Positions 1 to 11,469 of a stretch of 64,000 nt of DNA are shown here, piece by piece. The translations under genes were made by a program, and so were the position numbers. The DNA is from Chlorophyllum brunneum. Lineage: Eukaryota > Basidiomycota > Agaricomycetes > Agaricales > Agaricaceae. Under the pieces are notes generated by a model. The model ran no database searches and had not been told where the DNA came from. It worked only from the letters and a program-made list of their open reading frames with translations. The stretch spans positions 2,976,001 to 3,040,000 of the forward strand of contig OY756142.1 in assembly GCA_963576785.1 (NCBI GenBank), read 5' to 3'. Position 1 is the stretch's first letter. Each line of letters begins with the position of its first letter.

Positions 1-387
1 AAGATCGAGACACCGCAGATCTTGCCCTCAAAACCGACGCCTTCGTATGTCGCGCCCTATCTCATCATCCCATTAACACCTTGCAAGTACGATCGCGGGG
101 GCCACGTCACTCACCGTCGGCGTTTCAATAACCCTGCTTACGACCGGTAAATGGTTCAAACCCTCCTCGACTAAAAGCCTTATGATCCTGTCCGAATAGA
201 ACAAGAAATCGCCCCTCGACGTCTGTTTGTCCCTAATAATCGTATACAACGCCTCTAGCTGTGCAGTTTGTGGTAGTTTGTACACGCTTGGGGGTATATT
301 ATTGTTGCTGTTTTGTGCAGGAGTTGCTTGTGGTGCTGGCGAGACTACGAAGGTTGTCGTTGATTGTTGTTGTGAGGGCATTGTCAT
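1..387 (-). CDS. FUR1: Uracil phosphoribosyltransferase, 5' part (runs off left edge)
   Basis: This enzyme of pyrimidine salvage converts uracil and PRPP to UMP in the cytosol. Exon 1 runs from 387 to 115 (91 codons). After a low-complexity Q/T/P/N-rich leader of about 34 residues it reads the family block YKLPQTAQLEALYTIIRDK, then FLFYSDRIIRLLVEEGLNHL, which is very close to yeast Fur1. A 58 nt intron (114-57, GTGAGT...TAG) joins in phase 0 to exon 2 (56-1), which reads GATYEGVGFEGKICGVSI. That is the expected continuation toward the PRPP-binding region, which lies outside the window. The ATG at 387 is the only one giving this frame. Family assignment is from remembered homologues; the splice junction is seen directly. 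Confidence 0.9.
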
Positions 388-2142
388 GTAATGGTCAATG
401 TGGTATGGGTATAGTAGGGGACGTCGAGTGATGGTCCGAGTGGGTTATGAACCTATGGTAATATATATCGTGGTCGTGGAAGGAGGGAAAGACTCGGAAG
501 AGCAAGCAGAAGCCACGAGGGCAGGCACCAACCGTTCTGATACCGTGATCGACGCGATGCCACTTGCCCTCCGATTTATGTCATTCTGCGGGTTGATATG
601 TATCATGAGTATACTTTGATGTGAAAGACAGACCCGTCGTGCGACGAGTTTAATGTAGTTTAATGAGTATGTAGAGACGACCAGCACAGGCCTTCAGAGT
701 GCCAAGGAATTCGCGCAGATCCGAGCCCCTATTCTTATGATGTTCGGCGCTTCAGAGTCCACATGCAACTTGAAGAAACCAAATTAAGGATGCATTGATC
801 TTCATTATATTACACGCCAGGTCTTGCCCAATTATGTACACCACTTGAGAAGTGTCTTCAAGCAGACAATTTACAAGGGATCCATTCACTTCGGGATCCA
901 GTTCCACGAGGGCACAACTCCATCTCGCCTCTAAAAGTGCTTCCTTCTTCGCCTTCCATCCAAACTTGCGCCGTAGATGTGAGTGGATCATCTGATTGGC
1001 GCCGAAGAGGGACCATTAGCCATCTGTTCGGGTAAGCGGTCTCTCTCAGGTAGGCATTGCACATCCTCAGAAAACGACGATGTTCTCCTAGGGAAAAAGG
1101 GGACCGTCAGCTTTTCTTCACTGTACAGGATCCAATCGTGGCTGTCAGTAGCGTTCAGGAGGATTCGAAGGACTCGCAATGTGGTTATAGAGTACTCTTC
1201 TGGTACATGCATTTTCCCCTCCCGACTTGGTACATCACTCCCGAGGATTCCCCAGCAAGAAGTAAACTCCATAACATACCCGAACGGAGACACAAAAGCA
1301 CTTGTCACCCCGTATATAAAGAAAGAGCAGAACGCGTCCAGCAGTCTCTGTAACACGTACAACAAGGACTCAGGCTTTCCTCCTGGACGTTACAGGTGTG
1401 TTCCACATCACTGTGCTCTATCAGAATAGCCAAGCTGAGGGTCGTCGCGAACTTCAGAGACTCAATACTGGTCCTGACGTTGTCAAAGTCGCTTTAGAAT
1501 CAGATACTGTGATGCAAGAACATGTCAAAGTAGATATTATTCTCGACACGGGCGGTAGTGATCACATTGAGAATGCTGATCCTGAATTGTTATCTTTACG
1601 CTCAACGCCTTTGAGCTATGCAACATGACATCATATAATCATTTTGAAGGGCCTCAAACGAAATTACGCAGCAGACTCACATTCAAGTTTTCCGCGGTAT
1701 CATTCCAACATCGACGATACCTATGGCCACAAGCCGCAAGGCTACGAGGACGATGTGGCTGGTTTCGAGACCCTGGTTTATTCTCTGGAGTTCAAGTTAC
1801 CATTTTCGGTTTCATCCGATTGTATCATGCGTGTTTCCCTGAGAAAGGACACCTTGGGACACTATGTGGTGTCGGGGTAGGAGCAATATTGCAAATGCCT
1901 GTCATAAAAGTATTCAGCCCAGCAGTCTGTCTCGCAAATTATCCATCACGGCTGGGAATAAGAAAACAAGAGGATGATTTTGAGGCTAAGCGCGCATCAG
2001 CTTTATTAGTGCATGTGACACGCATGTCACGAGTAGGCATATTGAAGCTTCGCCAGCTCAACTTACACGTCGACATTTATCTCCGCCCCTTCTACTTCAT
2101 ATCCTCCAGAACCTGAACTAAGGTTCTCAGCCTTCGCCGACC
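388..2142. other. Interval between FUR1 and SEC63; possible uncharacterised gene(s)
   Basis: About 1.75 kb with no recognised protein. The first few hundred bases upstream of 388 should hold the FUR1 promoter. On the minus strand, 1365-988 is open for 125 codons and an overlapping frame (991-752) is open for 79. On the plus strand, 1398-1628 (76 codons) and 1644-1880 (78 codons) could be exons of one short gene ending near 2116, just upstream of SEC63. Neither set carries a motif that can be named. The window 1398-1880 has more protein-like composition than the surrounding shadows, but splice joins could not be fixed. Confidence 0.3.
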
Positions 2143-4648
2143 ATGGCAAACTACCACTACGATGAAGGTGGCAGCATGGCCGCCTACTTTCTCATTACCA
2201 TACTCGCCTTGGTCCTCACACCTATGACTTTGTCTTCAGTGGGCAAGAAACCGACAAGTCCGTCATTCTACTCAGAGCCCAGTCTCGACCTAACTGTGTT
2301 TATTTCTGAAACTGATTCGACGTGCTTGTAGAAAAAAAGGCCACGAATTGTCAGTGTAAACCTTGTATTGAGCAGCGGGCGAAGATTGCGAAGCGCGAGG
2401 GGGGCTCAATATTTTTACCCAATTTTAGCAAGAGGTATGTAGCTTTGTCGTTGGCTGTTGGCCTAGATGCTAATGTGTTTTATAGGACCTACTTTTTGAT
2501 CGTCGGCTGGTCTCTATTTGCGTTCCTTTGCTACAAAGTCGCTGGTGTCGTCGTGGAGAACCAACTCTACAATCCCTTTGAAATCCTTGAAATTAGTGCA
2601 GTGAGTTTGTGGTTCTGCCAGGGAGTAAGAGGGATTGCGAGTTGCTGATGATAACCCAGAGCGCAACTGAGAAAGAAATCAAGTCACACTACAAGAAACT
2701 CTCTCGTGTCTAGTACGTCTAAGGTCAATCCTCCGTGTGTTCACTAGCTCATCCTGGTGAAACCAGTCATCCAGACAAAGTAAAGCTAACAGTCAACGAT
2801 ACCGTTGAAGCAATCCAAGATCGATTCGTTCGAATCACAAAAGCGTACAAAGCCCTTACAGACGAAACAATTCGCAAGAACTGGGAAGTGTACGGCAACC
2901 CCGATGGCCGTCAAGAAATGTCCATGGGTATCGCCCTTCCAAAATGGATCGTCGAATCCCATAACAACATTTGGGTGCTCGGATTTTACGGTCTGCTTTT
3001 TGGTGGTGCCTTACCAGCCCTTGTTGGCCGGTGGTGGTTTGGCCACAGGCAAAAGACGAAGGATGGTGTACAGGCCAAGTCTGCTGCTGCCTACTTCAAG
3101 GGTTTGAAGGAAGAGAGCGGAATGGAAGAGGTTGTTGGAACACTCGGGAAGGCGTACCAGTTTGAACTCTCTGACGTCGGGATCAAAAAATCGGATGTGG
3201 GTATCGATAAGCTTGAGAGTGAGATCGAGAAGAGGGCCGGTGCAAAATGGAGTGAAGTCAGGAAGATTGCAAAGGATTCTGATGGCAAGCTTCATGTGAA
3301 GCGCCGTAGAGCCCTCGTCTTGATCTATGCTCACCTTCTAAGAATCGAGGTTTCCGACTCGAAACTACAAAAGGGTGAGTTACACTTTTGTTCTGGTCCA
3401 GCCATGATGCTGAAATTTTTTTTGGGATGTAGAACAAGCTGATGTCCTTCTGCAATTACCCCTCCTCCTCAGTGCCCTCTTGAACGTCGCAATTTCACGT
3501 AACTGGCTTCTCCCAACGTTGGCAATCATGCGCTTGCACGCCTACCTTACTCAAGCTCTACCCCCAGTCGAGAACGAGCGCCTACGCCTTACTCAATTAC
3601 CTTCTATCCAAAAGGCCGATGTTGAGACACTTACTGACGCGAAGACCTTGACGGATGTAGCTGAGGCTCTCGAATTGAAGAAAGATGAACGCGCCAATGA
3701 TATCAAGAAGGCCTTGGAAAAATGGGGCGCCGTCGAAATCGTCGATGCTACCTTCAGAGGTACGTTCTTTTACCACCAAATATTCCGTTGGTAACTCATG
3801 AAAGTTCCTACCTCCCAGTTATTGGTGAACGCGTCGTGACACCTTCCTCGATCGTGTTCCTTATCGTGAAACTTCGCATCAACCCACCCAGCAAGAAGCT
3901 CCAGCGGAAAGAACTCAGTGTGGACGAGACCAAGAAAGCTGTCAAGTACAATGATGGGATGGACGACAAATTTTTGAACTCGAAGAATGAGATGGAAGAA
4001 CTCGACAATGAAGACGACGTCGCTACGGGTGCACACGCGCCCTACTGGCCTGGTGTAGGTTCTTTTCTCGCTTCTAATACAATTACTACTTTTATTCACT
4101 TGAACGCACAGGAACGTAAACCCTCATGGTGGGTCGTCCTCGCCGACGACAAACTCAACCGTACCGTCGTTCCGCCTTTCAAAGTAACTGACGTGCCATA
4201 CTCGAACCCCGGTGCCGAACACGAACGTGACTATCGATCATATAAGATCCAATTTCAGGCTCCACAAAACATGGGCATGTTCACGTGGAAGATCTACTTG
4301 GTCTCGGACACGTTTGTTGGAGAGGAGGTTACCAAAGATATCGTTGTGAGTATCCCACTCCTACTCTCTCCCTCGATCACGTCTTCGAGAGAAGTGATGT
4401 CACCGAATTGTCCGGAAGCTGATATGCATTTTGATCGTTCATAGTTGAAGATTGAGGAGCCCCAGGCAGTAGAGATGCCTGACGAAGATGACATCTCAGA
4501 CCCCGATGAGGACACACTCGCAGGTCAAATGGCAGCTATGCGTGGCGGGAAAGTGAAGAAACGCGACGAGCAGGATGATGAGGATGAGAGCAGTACAGAC
4601 GATGATCAGGAGGATGATAACAGTAGCAGTGATAGCGATAGTGATTAG
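2143..4648 (+). CDS. SEC63: Sec63-type ER translocation protein with DnaJ domain, complete
   Basis: This is an ER membrane component of the Sec62/63 translocon that recruits lumenal Hsp70 through its J domain. Nine exons were read: 2143-2257, 2332-2434, 2486-2600, 2660-2712, 2767-3374, 3433-3759, 3819-4054, 4112-4345 and 4445-4648. They sum to 1995 nt, or 664 residues, matching the roughly 660 of the yeast protein. Membrane segments fall near residues 13-32, 74-94 and 197-219. The J domain between the second and third has its HPD motif at about 130-132, with the exon 4/5 junction just before it. The Sec63 homology region follows (for example KPSWWVVLADDK). The last exon encodes a very acidic Asp/Glu/Ser tail suited to CK2 phosphorylation and Sec62 binding. 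Donor 1 (GTCCGT) is weak and is the least certain junction. Confidence 0.93.
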
Positions 4649-4759
4649 ACCGGTGTCGGTGGTGGTTTGGGGGGTATAATGTCATTTTGTAATATGATAT
4701 GGTATACCTTGGGTCGAATGTTACACTCTTTTCATTGCTCTTTTCTATAAATATCGACC

Positions 4760-6532
4760 CTAGTATATTGATTCGTGGAGGGGATGAAGTTGATTTCGAG
4801 AGGACTCTGCAAACAGAGCCTGTTGTCGGACCAGTTGTTGGATCCGCCCCTGTTGTCGAATGTGGAGAACTACTCTGCAGGCCAATACAGAGTGAATTAC
4901 CCGCTCCATCCTGCGCGTGGTCCCCACCGATCAGCAGATAATGGAGAAAGTAAGAAGCCAACAATGCATACATCACCATTAAATTGACATAATCAGCCTG
5001 GAAAGACCGTAATGAGTGGGGACTAGGAAATCATATGCGAGCTAAACGACCAACTGACCGGAAGTCTGAGAATAATTACTGTGTTGAGGAAGGAAAGACC
5101 TAGACAGCTGTCAGATTATCCTTCCCTCCCTCTCCCACCTGACATACCAAATAAATAGATATAATAGATAATTCCTACCCCAGAGCCAAAATTAGCAAGA
5201 AGCCACAAGCCGGGACATGGCAACAAGAAGCTAGAATCACAAACACTTACCATCACTGTAAACAACGCGCATAAACTGTGAATCCCCTCCAGATCGGACT
5301 ATGCGTTCCCAAGGTCCCTGTGGTCAGCAACTGCGCTTAGACATGGCGCTCGGTCATCGCTTACAGGCCGATATTCCACGGATTACCATCAATGACAGGA
5401 TACCTGATGGGCGCATCAGTTCAGAGTCGATTAGTACTAACGAACAAGAGGAAGGAAGGAGGTGGTGCCACAAGGATCCAAGCCGAAGTGATGAGAGAGA
5501 ATGACGGTTCTGAGAATAGCGTGGTCATGGGGCGGCAAGAAATTTTCGCGAAGGAAAAAAACAAAAGGGAGGAGTAAACACACGTACACGCGTCATATGC
5601 CATCAAAAGGATGTAGCATGCGGACAAAATCCCCCCAGTGTCCTTCATGATGCATCCAAAGAGTTGAGGGATAGGAGAGGCCAAATCTGATCATTCAAAT
5701 TATGAGGTGCAGATGAGCCGACAGAAAGGGAACGCACGCGTTGTACTCCTCAAGTACATGCCTATGACAATGAACCCTGCCGTCCACGTCGCGATAAAAA
5801 TTGTAGGAAGGCCGTACGTTAACCGCTTGTCTTTTTCCCAGACTGCCCACGTCCTGAGCGTCAGGATAACTGGTTTATAGACGCGAGTTGTGGAGCCGTC
5901 AAGACAGGAGGTAATATTACGCACGTTCTGCGCAGGCCATGCCAATGACGAACATCCCTATTGAATCCCGAAACGGTCTAAATCGTAGTATACGTCTAGG
6001 AAGAGGAGGACGACTTACAGGCTGCATACTCATATGTTCGCCGGCAAACAGAAGACGAGAGCGCAAATCCAAATTGGTCTACAAAACAAGTCTGCAGGCA
6101 TCAAGCCAATGAGAAGGGAGTGCTTACGATACATAACAACCGAGGTATCAATGAAAGGGAGGTATCGTGCGAGGAAGTAAAGCACTTTCGTCGTGTTCCA
6201 CTTAGCCCCCCAGATTAATGATACCTCCAGTTCAAAGGTCAATAGCCAGTCCAACGCCTACAAAATGCAACCTTTTAGTCCGCTGGACGTGTCAACATTG
6301 AAGGACACACCATAATCGTCACACTTGCAACTGAGTGGATGACATCAGCTCACATTCTTCCCTGAGCACGATCGTAGGGACGACACGTACCATTACAATA
6401 CTGTCAACCCCATCAATTAAAATACAACAGATATGAGCTGGGACGACGTACGTTGACCTGCCTACTGCGCTGTACAGCAATCATGAGCTCTTGGAGCAAC
6501 TGCAGCGGTCCTGTCGGCGTTATTCCGCCCAT
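4760..6532 (-). CDS. DUF6533-type multi-pass membrane protein, copy A
   Basis: This is a predicted polytopic membrane protein of a basidiomycete-expanded family whose function is unknown. The start is the ATG at 6532, giving MGGITPTGPLQLLQELM. A small exon near 6340 reads VASVTIM. Next comes the DUF6533 core LDWLLTFELEVSLIWGAKW...LARYLPFIDT (about 6255-6125). The hallmark VILTLRTWAVWEKDKR lies near 5885-5835, followed by a hydrophobic segment. A helix ILSACYILLMAYDA (about 5640-5595) follows. The last exon reads MERVIHSVLACRVVLHIRQQ (about 4900) and stops at 4760. It converges on SEC63 with only 111 bp between stop codons. Intermediate introns were not all fixed, so an internal lesion cannot be excluded. 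Confidence 0.68.
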
Positions 6533-7570
6533 AGCGAAAAACCAGGGGACGCTTCGAGCTATGTAAGGGGTGTGTGGGGGGGAGGGGGTTCTGTAAGTGC
6601 CAAGGACGACTCTTTAGCGTTCGTTTCCACTTGATATAAAATATTGTTTCTCTCTCCCATCCGCACGTATGCCTATATGGTCCCAGAGAAGCACAGCAGA
6701 AACACCATCAAGCCAATCACTCCTCAGACACTGCTAAGAGTTCGGCATTATCAAGCAGAACGCAGTGTCGTAATGAGAACACTTGTCATCCTCGTACTTC
6801 TCGATCAAGGATCAGGATTCGGCGGCAATAAAATTCCTGTGCAGCCGGGAACGGCTTCAAATTGTGTGGGATGGCCAAATAACTCATGGGACTGAATATG
6901 AGATTGAATGTCAGTGTGACCTTTCTTAGGGAAGTAAATGTACCTGGAGGGCTGGTCCAACGAGTTTCAAATCGATCTTCGTTCACAGTTAATGCCGTGA
7001 GTAGGTCTGCCGGGACTTCAAGGAGCGTTGCGCCATCGCATACACTAGTGTCATACCTTGCGATCACCGCCCGTAAACAAGGGTTCACGAAAAGGAAAAA
7101 AAAAAGTCATAGTATGTTGTGTTGCAACCATCATGGTGGTCCTCCAGAGAAGGAACTCCTTCCCTTTGTGTATTCAGTTCCCAGACCAGTCAATTTCGCG
7201 GTCGAGATCGTGTCCAATCACGACTCTTCCTTGGAGGAAGTACCACGGAGGGCACCGCACTCGAAGGTCTCTAATTCCAGGGATCTGCACTCTACACCGC
7301 TAAAGAACTACAACTCCAGTTAGAGAACTCTCCCCGCGCCAGCCTTGGCGACTGGTAACCTACCAGCTTTCCAATTGGAGTTCCAACCCCATAAAGATGT
7401 ACCAGTCAGTGCATGCGGGTGCGTTGTTAGGGTAGGCGGGGATTTTATAGGTACACAGGTAGTGATGTGTCCTCGACAACACCGTGACTGGCGTTGAGTG
7501 CAAAAGAAATAAGACTTCGGGACGCCTCCGATTGCTGTATTGTTCAGGCGTCCAATACCATGACTGGGAG
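6533..7570. other. Intergenic, upstream of DUF6533 copy A
   Basis: About 1 kb holding the likely promoter of the minus-strand gene ending at 4760. A plus-strand frame at 6886-7323 (145 codons) has no recognised motif and atypical composition, and is probably chance. Nothing else can be supported. Confidence 0.3.
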
Positions 7571-10500
7571 CCAGAGACGGGGAGTGAGTTAAAAGGTTGA
7601 AGAATTGTATATCGTTGGCTGTCGATTCATGGGGTTGTTCGAACAGGGTAACTCGTGAAGCACGGTATGAAAAGTCCTGTGCTACGAGACAGGAGGCAGG
7701 AACCCAGCATATACACCGCCACCAGAACCCTTTGTCGTGACAGATTGCGTCATATAAGCGCTGAATACGACAGACAAGAGTCTACGATAAAAGGTTTCGC
7801 CTCCAATCTTTCCTTCAATGCTGTTTTGCCATGAACCAAGTCGTCAAACATACAAATTATTTTCAACAATATATCCAGAGCCTCTTATTACATACTCAGT
7901 CCCTACTAGATTATACACCTATAGATTCTCCTGGTCAACCACCGAGGTGGATGATGTATGAACGCTGAGCACTGTCAATGAGTTTTGAGCCTCTGCGATA
8001 TAACTACAGATTCAATTGCTCTAGTCAGTACTCTAAGTTCATCATTTATGGATCTCGAGCAGCTCCATCGACGATGGAAGTGGTGGGACCACCTGCAGTC
8101 GTATATGGAGTACCACTCTGCAAGCCAGGACGGAGTGAATGACCCTCTCCAGTCTGCGTGCATCAGCATATCATGAGGCAACATTCGAAAACCAAGACTC
8201 ACGTCAATAGTAACGTGTCGTATCCGCCCTAATACCATAGTGATGAGCCAAAGGGGACAGGCAGTGTTACATCCTAGGCTACCCACCGGAAGCTTGACAA
8301 TAATAAATACGTTGAGAAGGGAGAGGACTGTTAAAGCGACCCTATTAGTCATATTAAAACCATAGAGCTCAGAGCGTACCGAAGAGACATATATAATAGA
8401 GGATGGCAGTTGAAATTAGATACCAAGAATGCATTGGCAAGGAGATGGTTCCTCACCATCGCCGTAGACCACTCGCGTCAACGGCGAGTTAACCCCAGAT
8501 CTGACTGATTGTCAAGGATCAAGGAGATCAGCACGAAACCGGCTTTCACAACAGGGCTATGCTTGCTTACATGCCGAGACACCTCGAATAGTCATCAGAA
8601 TCATCAGAACTAACCATCACGGTTTCAGCGCATAGGCAAAAAGTGGAGGTACAAACATACATGCGTCCCAAGTTGTCAACAAAACGTAGCATACTGAGAG
8701 GACCGGGCTTGAGACCGACAGCGTGCATCCAACTACTTTAGGAGCTGGTGATACATCCTCTGTGAACAGGCACCATCAGGGATCCAGTGAACAAGGACCA
8801 AAAGACCCAAAACCTTACGGCTTACGGCTTCTTCGTAGAGTATCAGGGTGGCCAGGATTCCCGCCCATAGTGCTGTATAAAGGGAGAAAATCCACCAGGT
8901 GGATCGTTTACTCTTTCCCCATACCGCCCACGTTCTGAGAGTCAAAACCACTTCAAACGAAATAATGAGTTTGGGTACAATCACAGGAGACCCACATAAT
9001 GAGCGTACGCAGTTGTTGACTTACTTTCGACCGTAGCTGTTCCTACGCCGAACATGACTATTGAACACTCACGTCAGCGAGTTTGGTGGATAATCCATTC
9101 CCTGTTACTCACAAACGATAGCGAGAAGATTTGCTGGCATTGAAACTTTGACATCGTGAACAACAGGTGTCCTATGTACTTGGGTGAACTGCGGCTCAAT
9201 GAACAGATCCAGGGGGGCTCTTACGACACAACACAAGGGGGGTGTCGATGAAAGGCAAGTATCGCGCTATAAGGTACAAAACCTTGGTCGCATTCCACCT
9301 GGATTTCCAAACGAAAGAGTACTCCATCTGGAACGTTGAGAGCCAGTCAAAGACCTAGAAATGCGGTCCTGTGTTAGATTCACATGGAAGGAGAAGATAA
9401 CACCCACCAAGATGGTGATACTTGCGACTTTGAGATAATAACGTCAATGATGTTTCCGTGGGCTAATTTTCAGAAAACATATACCATTGACAGACTAAAA
9501 CACAATCAGTGACTACCGAGGTCCATTGAGGGTGGATGGCTTACATTAATGTGCCTCTCCTGATCCACAGCAGTAGCAAGCTGCTGGACCGCCTGCGCCA
9601 ACCGTGGATTTTCCATCTATCTTAGCGTGAGGAGCCGAAAGTAGCAATGAGAAGCTGGGGTAAAGGATGAGTCCTGTTAAGTACTTGGACGGCACCCCCC
9701 ACGACTTAAATAGCTTTCACAACGTGGAACCCGTTGAGGTCCTGTGTTCTCGCAGCAAATACCTTTGACCCATCCCTGATAGTACAGCTCCGTGATTGTG
9801 GCACATGGGCATCAAAAGACATCACTACGAGAATTCAGCTTGCACATTGTTACTAAAACATGAACGTAGTACCTGTCACAAGTGGCCAGACGGTAGATGC
9901 CTGAGAATATTGGATCGTTCGAAGTTTATAATGTGCACCCATTTGTGCTGGGGAACAATATAATCAAGGCGAAGGCGTCCCGGACACACCTCCAAGTCGA
10001 TATCATAACATCTGATCAGAAGATAATATCAGAATCTTGTGATGTCAAAGTTTCTAAACCCCATCCAGGGCCCCGGGCCAAGGAGTTCCCATACAACCTG
10101 AATATAGGTCCCTAATTGAGCGGTGAGCAAAGGGGAGATAAAGGGTTTCAATGTTTAGACATCCCCGCCGAACTACTTACCGTCATGACCTAGAATCCGT
10201 GGGGTTGTAAACTTAGGCATCAAATATAGGGCGGGTATCAGAAACAGTCAGTCAAACATTGATGCGATGTTGCGTGGATTCTAAGTCCTCAGCGAAGCAT
10301 GCTGCGGCTGTACAACCCCTGGGTATCAGGGGCAGGAAGCAGTGGCCTTCTCCACACTGATTATCGCCCACCCGTTGCGGAGGAAATCAATAACCTTTTC
10401 TGTCTAAGTGACAGATTGGTCTTCTTGGACCAGTGGATGCTGAAGCAGAAACCAGAATGGTATCGGGGATAGGATGACTTGAAAATTGATGAGCTGGTGA

Positions 10501-10800
10501 TAATTCCTTGAAACTGTTGTAGGTCAGAACATCAATACAGGGTGCTACGGAGGGTAAACTTGTGGTTGCACATTTGTGATGAATTCGTCTGGCGGGACAT
10601 ACAGTACATTCTGCACGCTCTGTCGTGAGAACCTCCAGGGACAATAGTCTCCCGGTTGGGCAGGGGGAAGATATGGGAGCACTCAGGCTGTTGTAATCAG
10701 AAATCCAAATGCCTAGACTCTTCCCTTGTCAAGGCCGAGTGAACGGACGGAAAGTAGACTGAGAAACATACATTGGGTGTGACGGCCTGTTCCTATGAAA
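7571..10800. repeat. Tandem segmental duplication, left copy
   Basis: This block of about 3.2 kb is repeated at about 11470-14780 in the same orientation, offset about 3.9 kb. Matching landmarks include the ATGAACCAAGTCGTCAAAC motif at 7831 and 11742. Each block contains one whole DUF6533 gene (copy B or C) plus about 1.2 kb upstream of it. Similarity is patchy: roughly 9050-9580 is almost identical to 12955-13490, while the outer parts are clearly diverged. Boundaries are approximate. Confidence 0.8.
8042..9616 (-). CDS. DUF6533-type multi-pass membrane protein, copy B
   Basis: Paralogue of copy A; function unknown. The start ATG at 9616 gives MENPRLAQAVQQLATAVDQE, followed by a donor. A small exon near 9410 reads KVASITIL. 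The DUF6533 core is FDWLSTFQMEYSFVWKSRW...LIARYLPFIDTPLVL (about 9360-9240). The VVLTLRTWAVWGKSKR helix block lies at about 8955-8900 and runs into a further hydrophobic stretch, ATLILYEEA. VALTVLSLLNVFIIVKLP is at about 8345-8290. The final exon reads LERVIHSVLACRVVLHIRLQ and stops at 8042. All landmark exons are present in the expected order, so the gene may be intact, though not every intron was resolved. Confidence 0.68.
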
Positions 10801-11469
10801 ACTATACAAGATAATATTAGACCCGTTTGTCATTGGGCATGAACATGCGGATGCGGGAAGCGACATCAATTTCGGCCCGTTGTCGCAGCCATGTGCTTTT
10901 CAGGACTAGAATTGCTTTGGCGGGGAGAGGTATGGAGATCATACGGAACTTTTATCAGTATGCCGAGTACTATGTCCTTGACAGAGATGTTTGTGTTTGT
11001 ATCTTGGATGATGTCACAATCCTATTTAACCCTATCTAGGGTGGAATGACAAAAATAGATTTGCATATTCTGGCGCTTATATCCGCTTGCGCCCACAAGC
11101 AAAATTCACTTCAATTTTCGTCGCCTATCCAGGTTGGAAACCATCATGAAATATCCCTGAGGTAGGAGCTCCAAACTTGGCCTGTTTAGTGAACGTCGCG
11201 ATATTGAAATTTGTATAGGTGTAGCCACATTGACGAACATCTGTTCACGGAACCCCGCCAGTTGATTAAACACCAAAATTTCTTTTGGTGTCCATCAGTG
11301 AACGGTTACATTCTACAGACATGGAAAGGCCTCCGTCTACCGACAATAATCGATTGACCCCAGTAGGTGGAGGGGTTGCTTCCATTCCGATACAGTGGCA
11401 CAAGGGTACCTCCGGTTGCCTGAAGATGACACACGCGCAGGTATTTTTCAAGCGCCCAAGACCGTGACT
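9617..11469. other. Intergenic: upstream part of left duplication block plus unique spacer
   Basis: 9617-10800 is the upstream part of the duplicated block and resembles 13521-14780. It contains only short frames, for example 85 codons at 10644-10387, which is not clearly conserved in the second copy. 10800-11470 is spacer with no supported gene. It presumably carries the copy B promoter just upstream of 9616. Confidence 0.35.

Noticed and set aside
983..1429. 148-codon plus frame opposite the 1365-988 minus frame
   Set aside because: The two are mutual shadows; neither shows a family motif, so neither was called as a gene.
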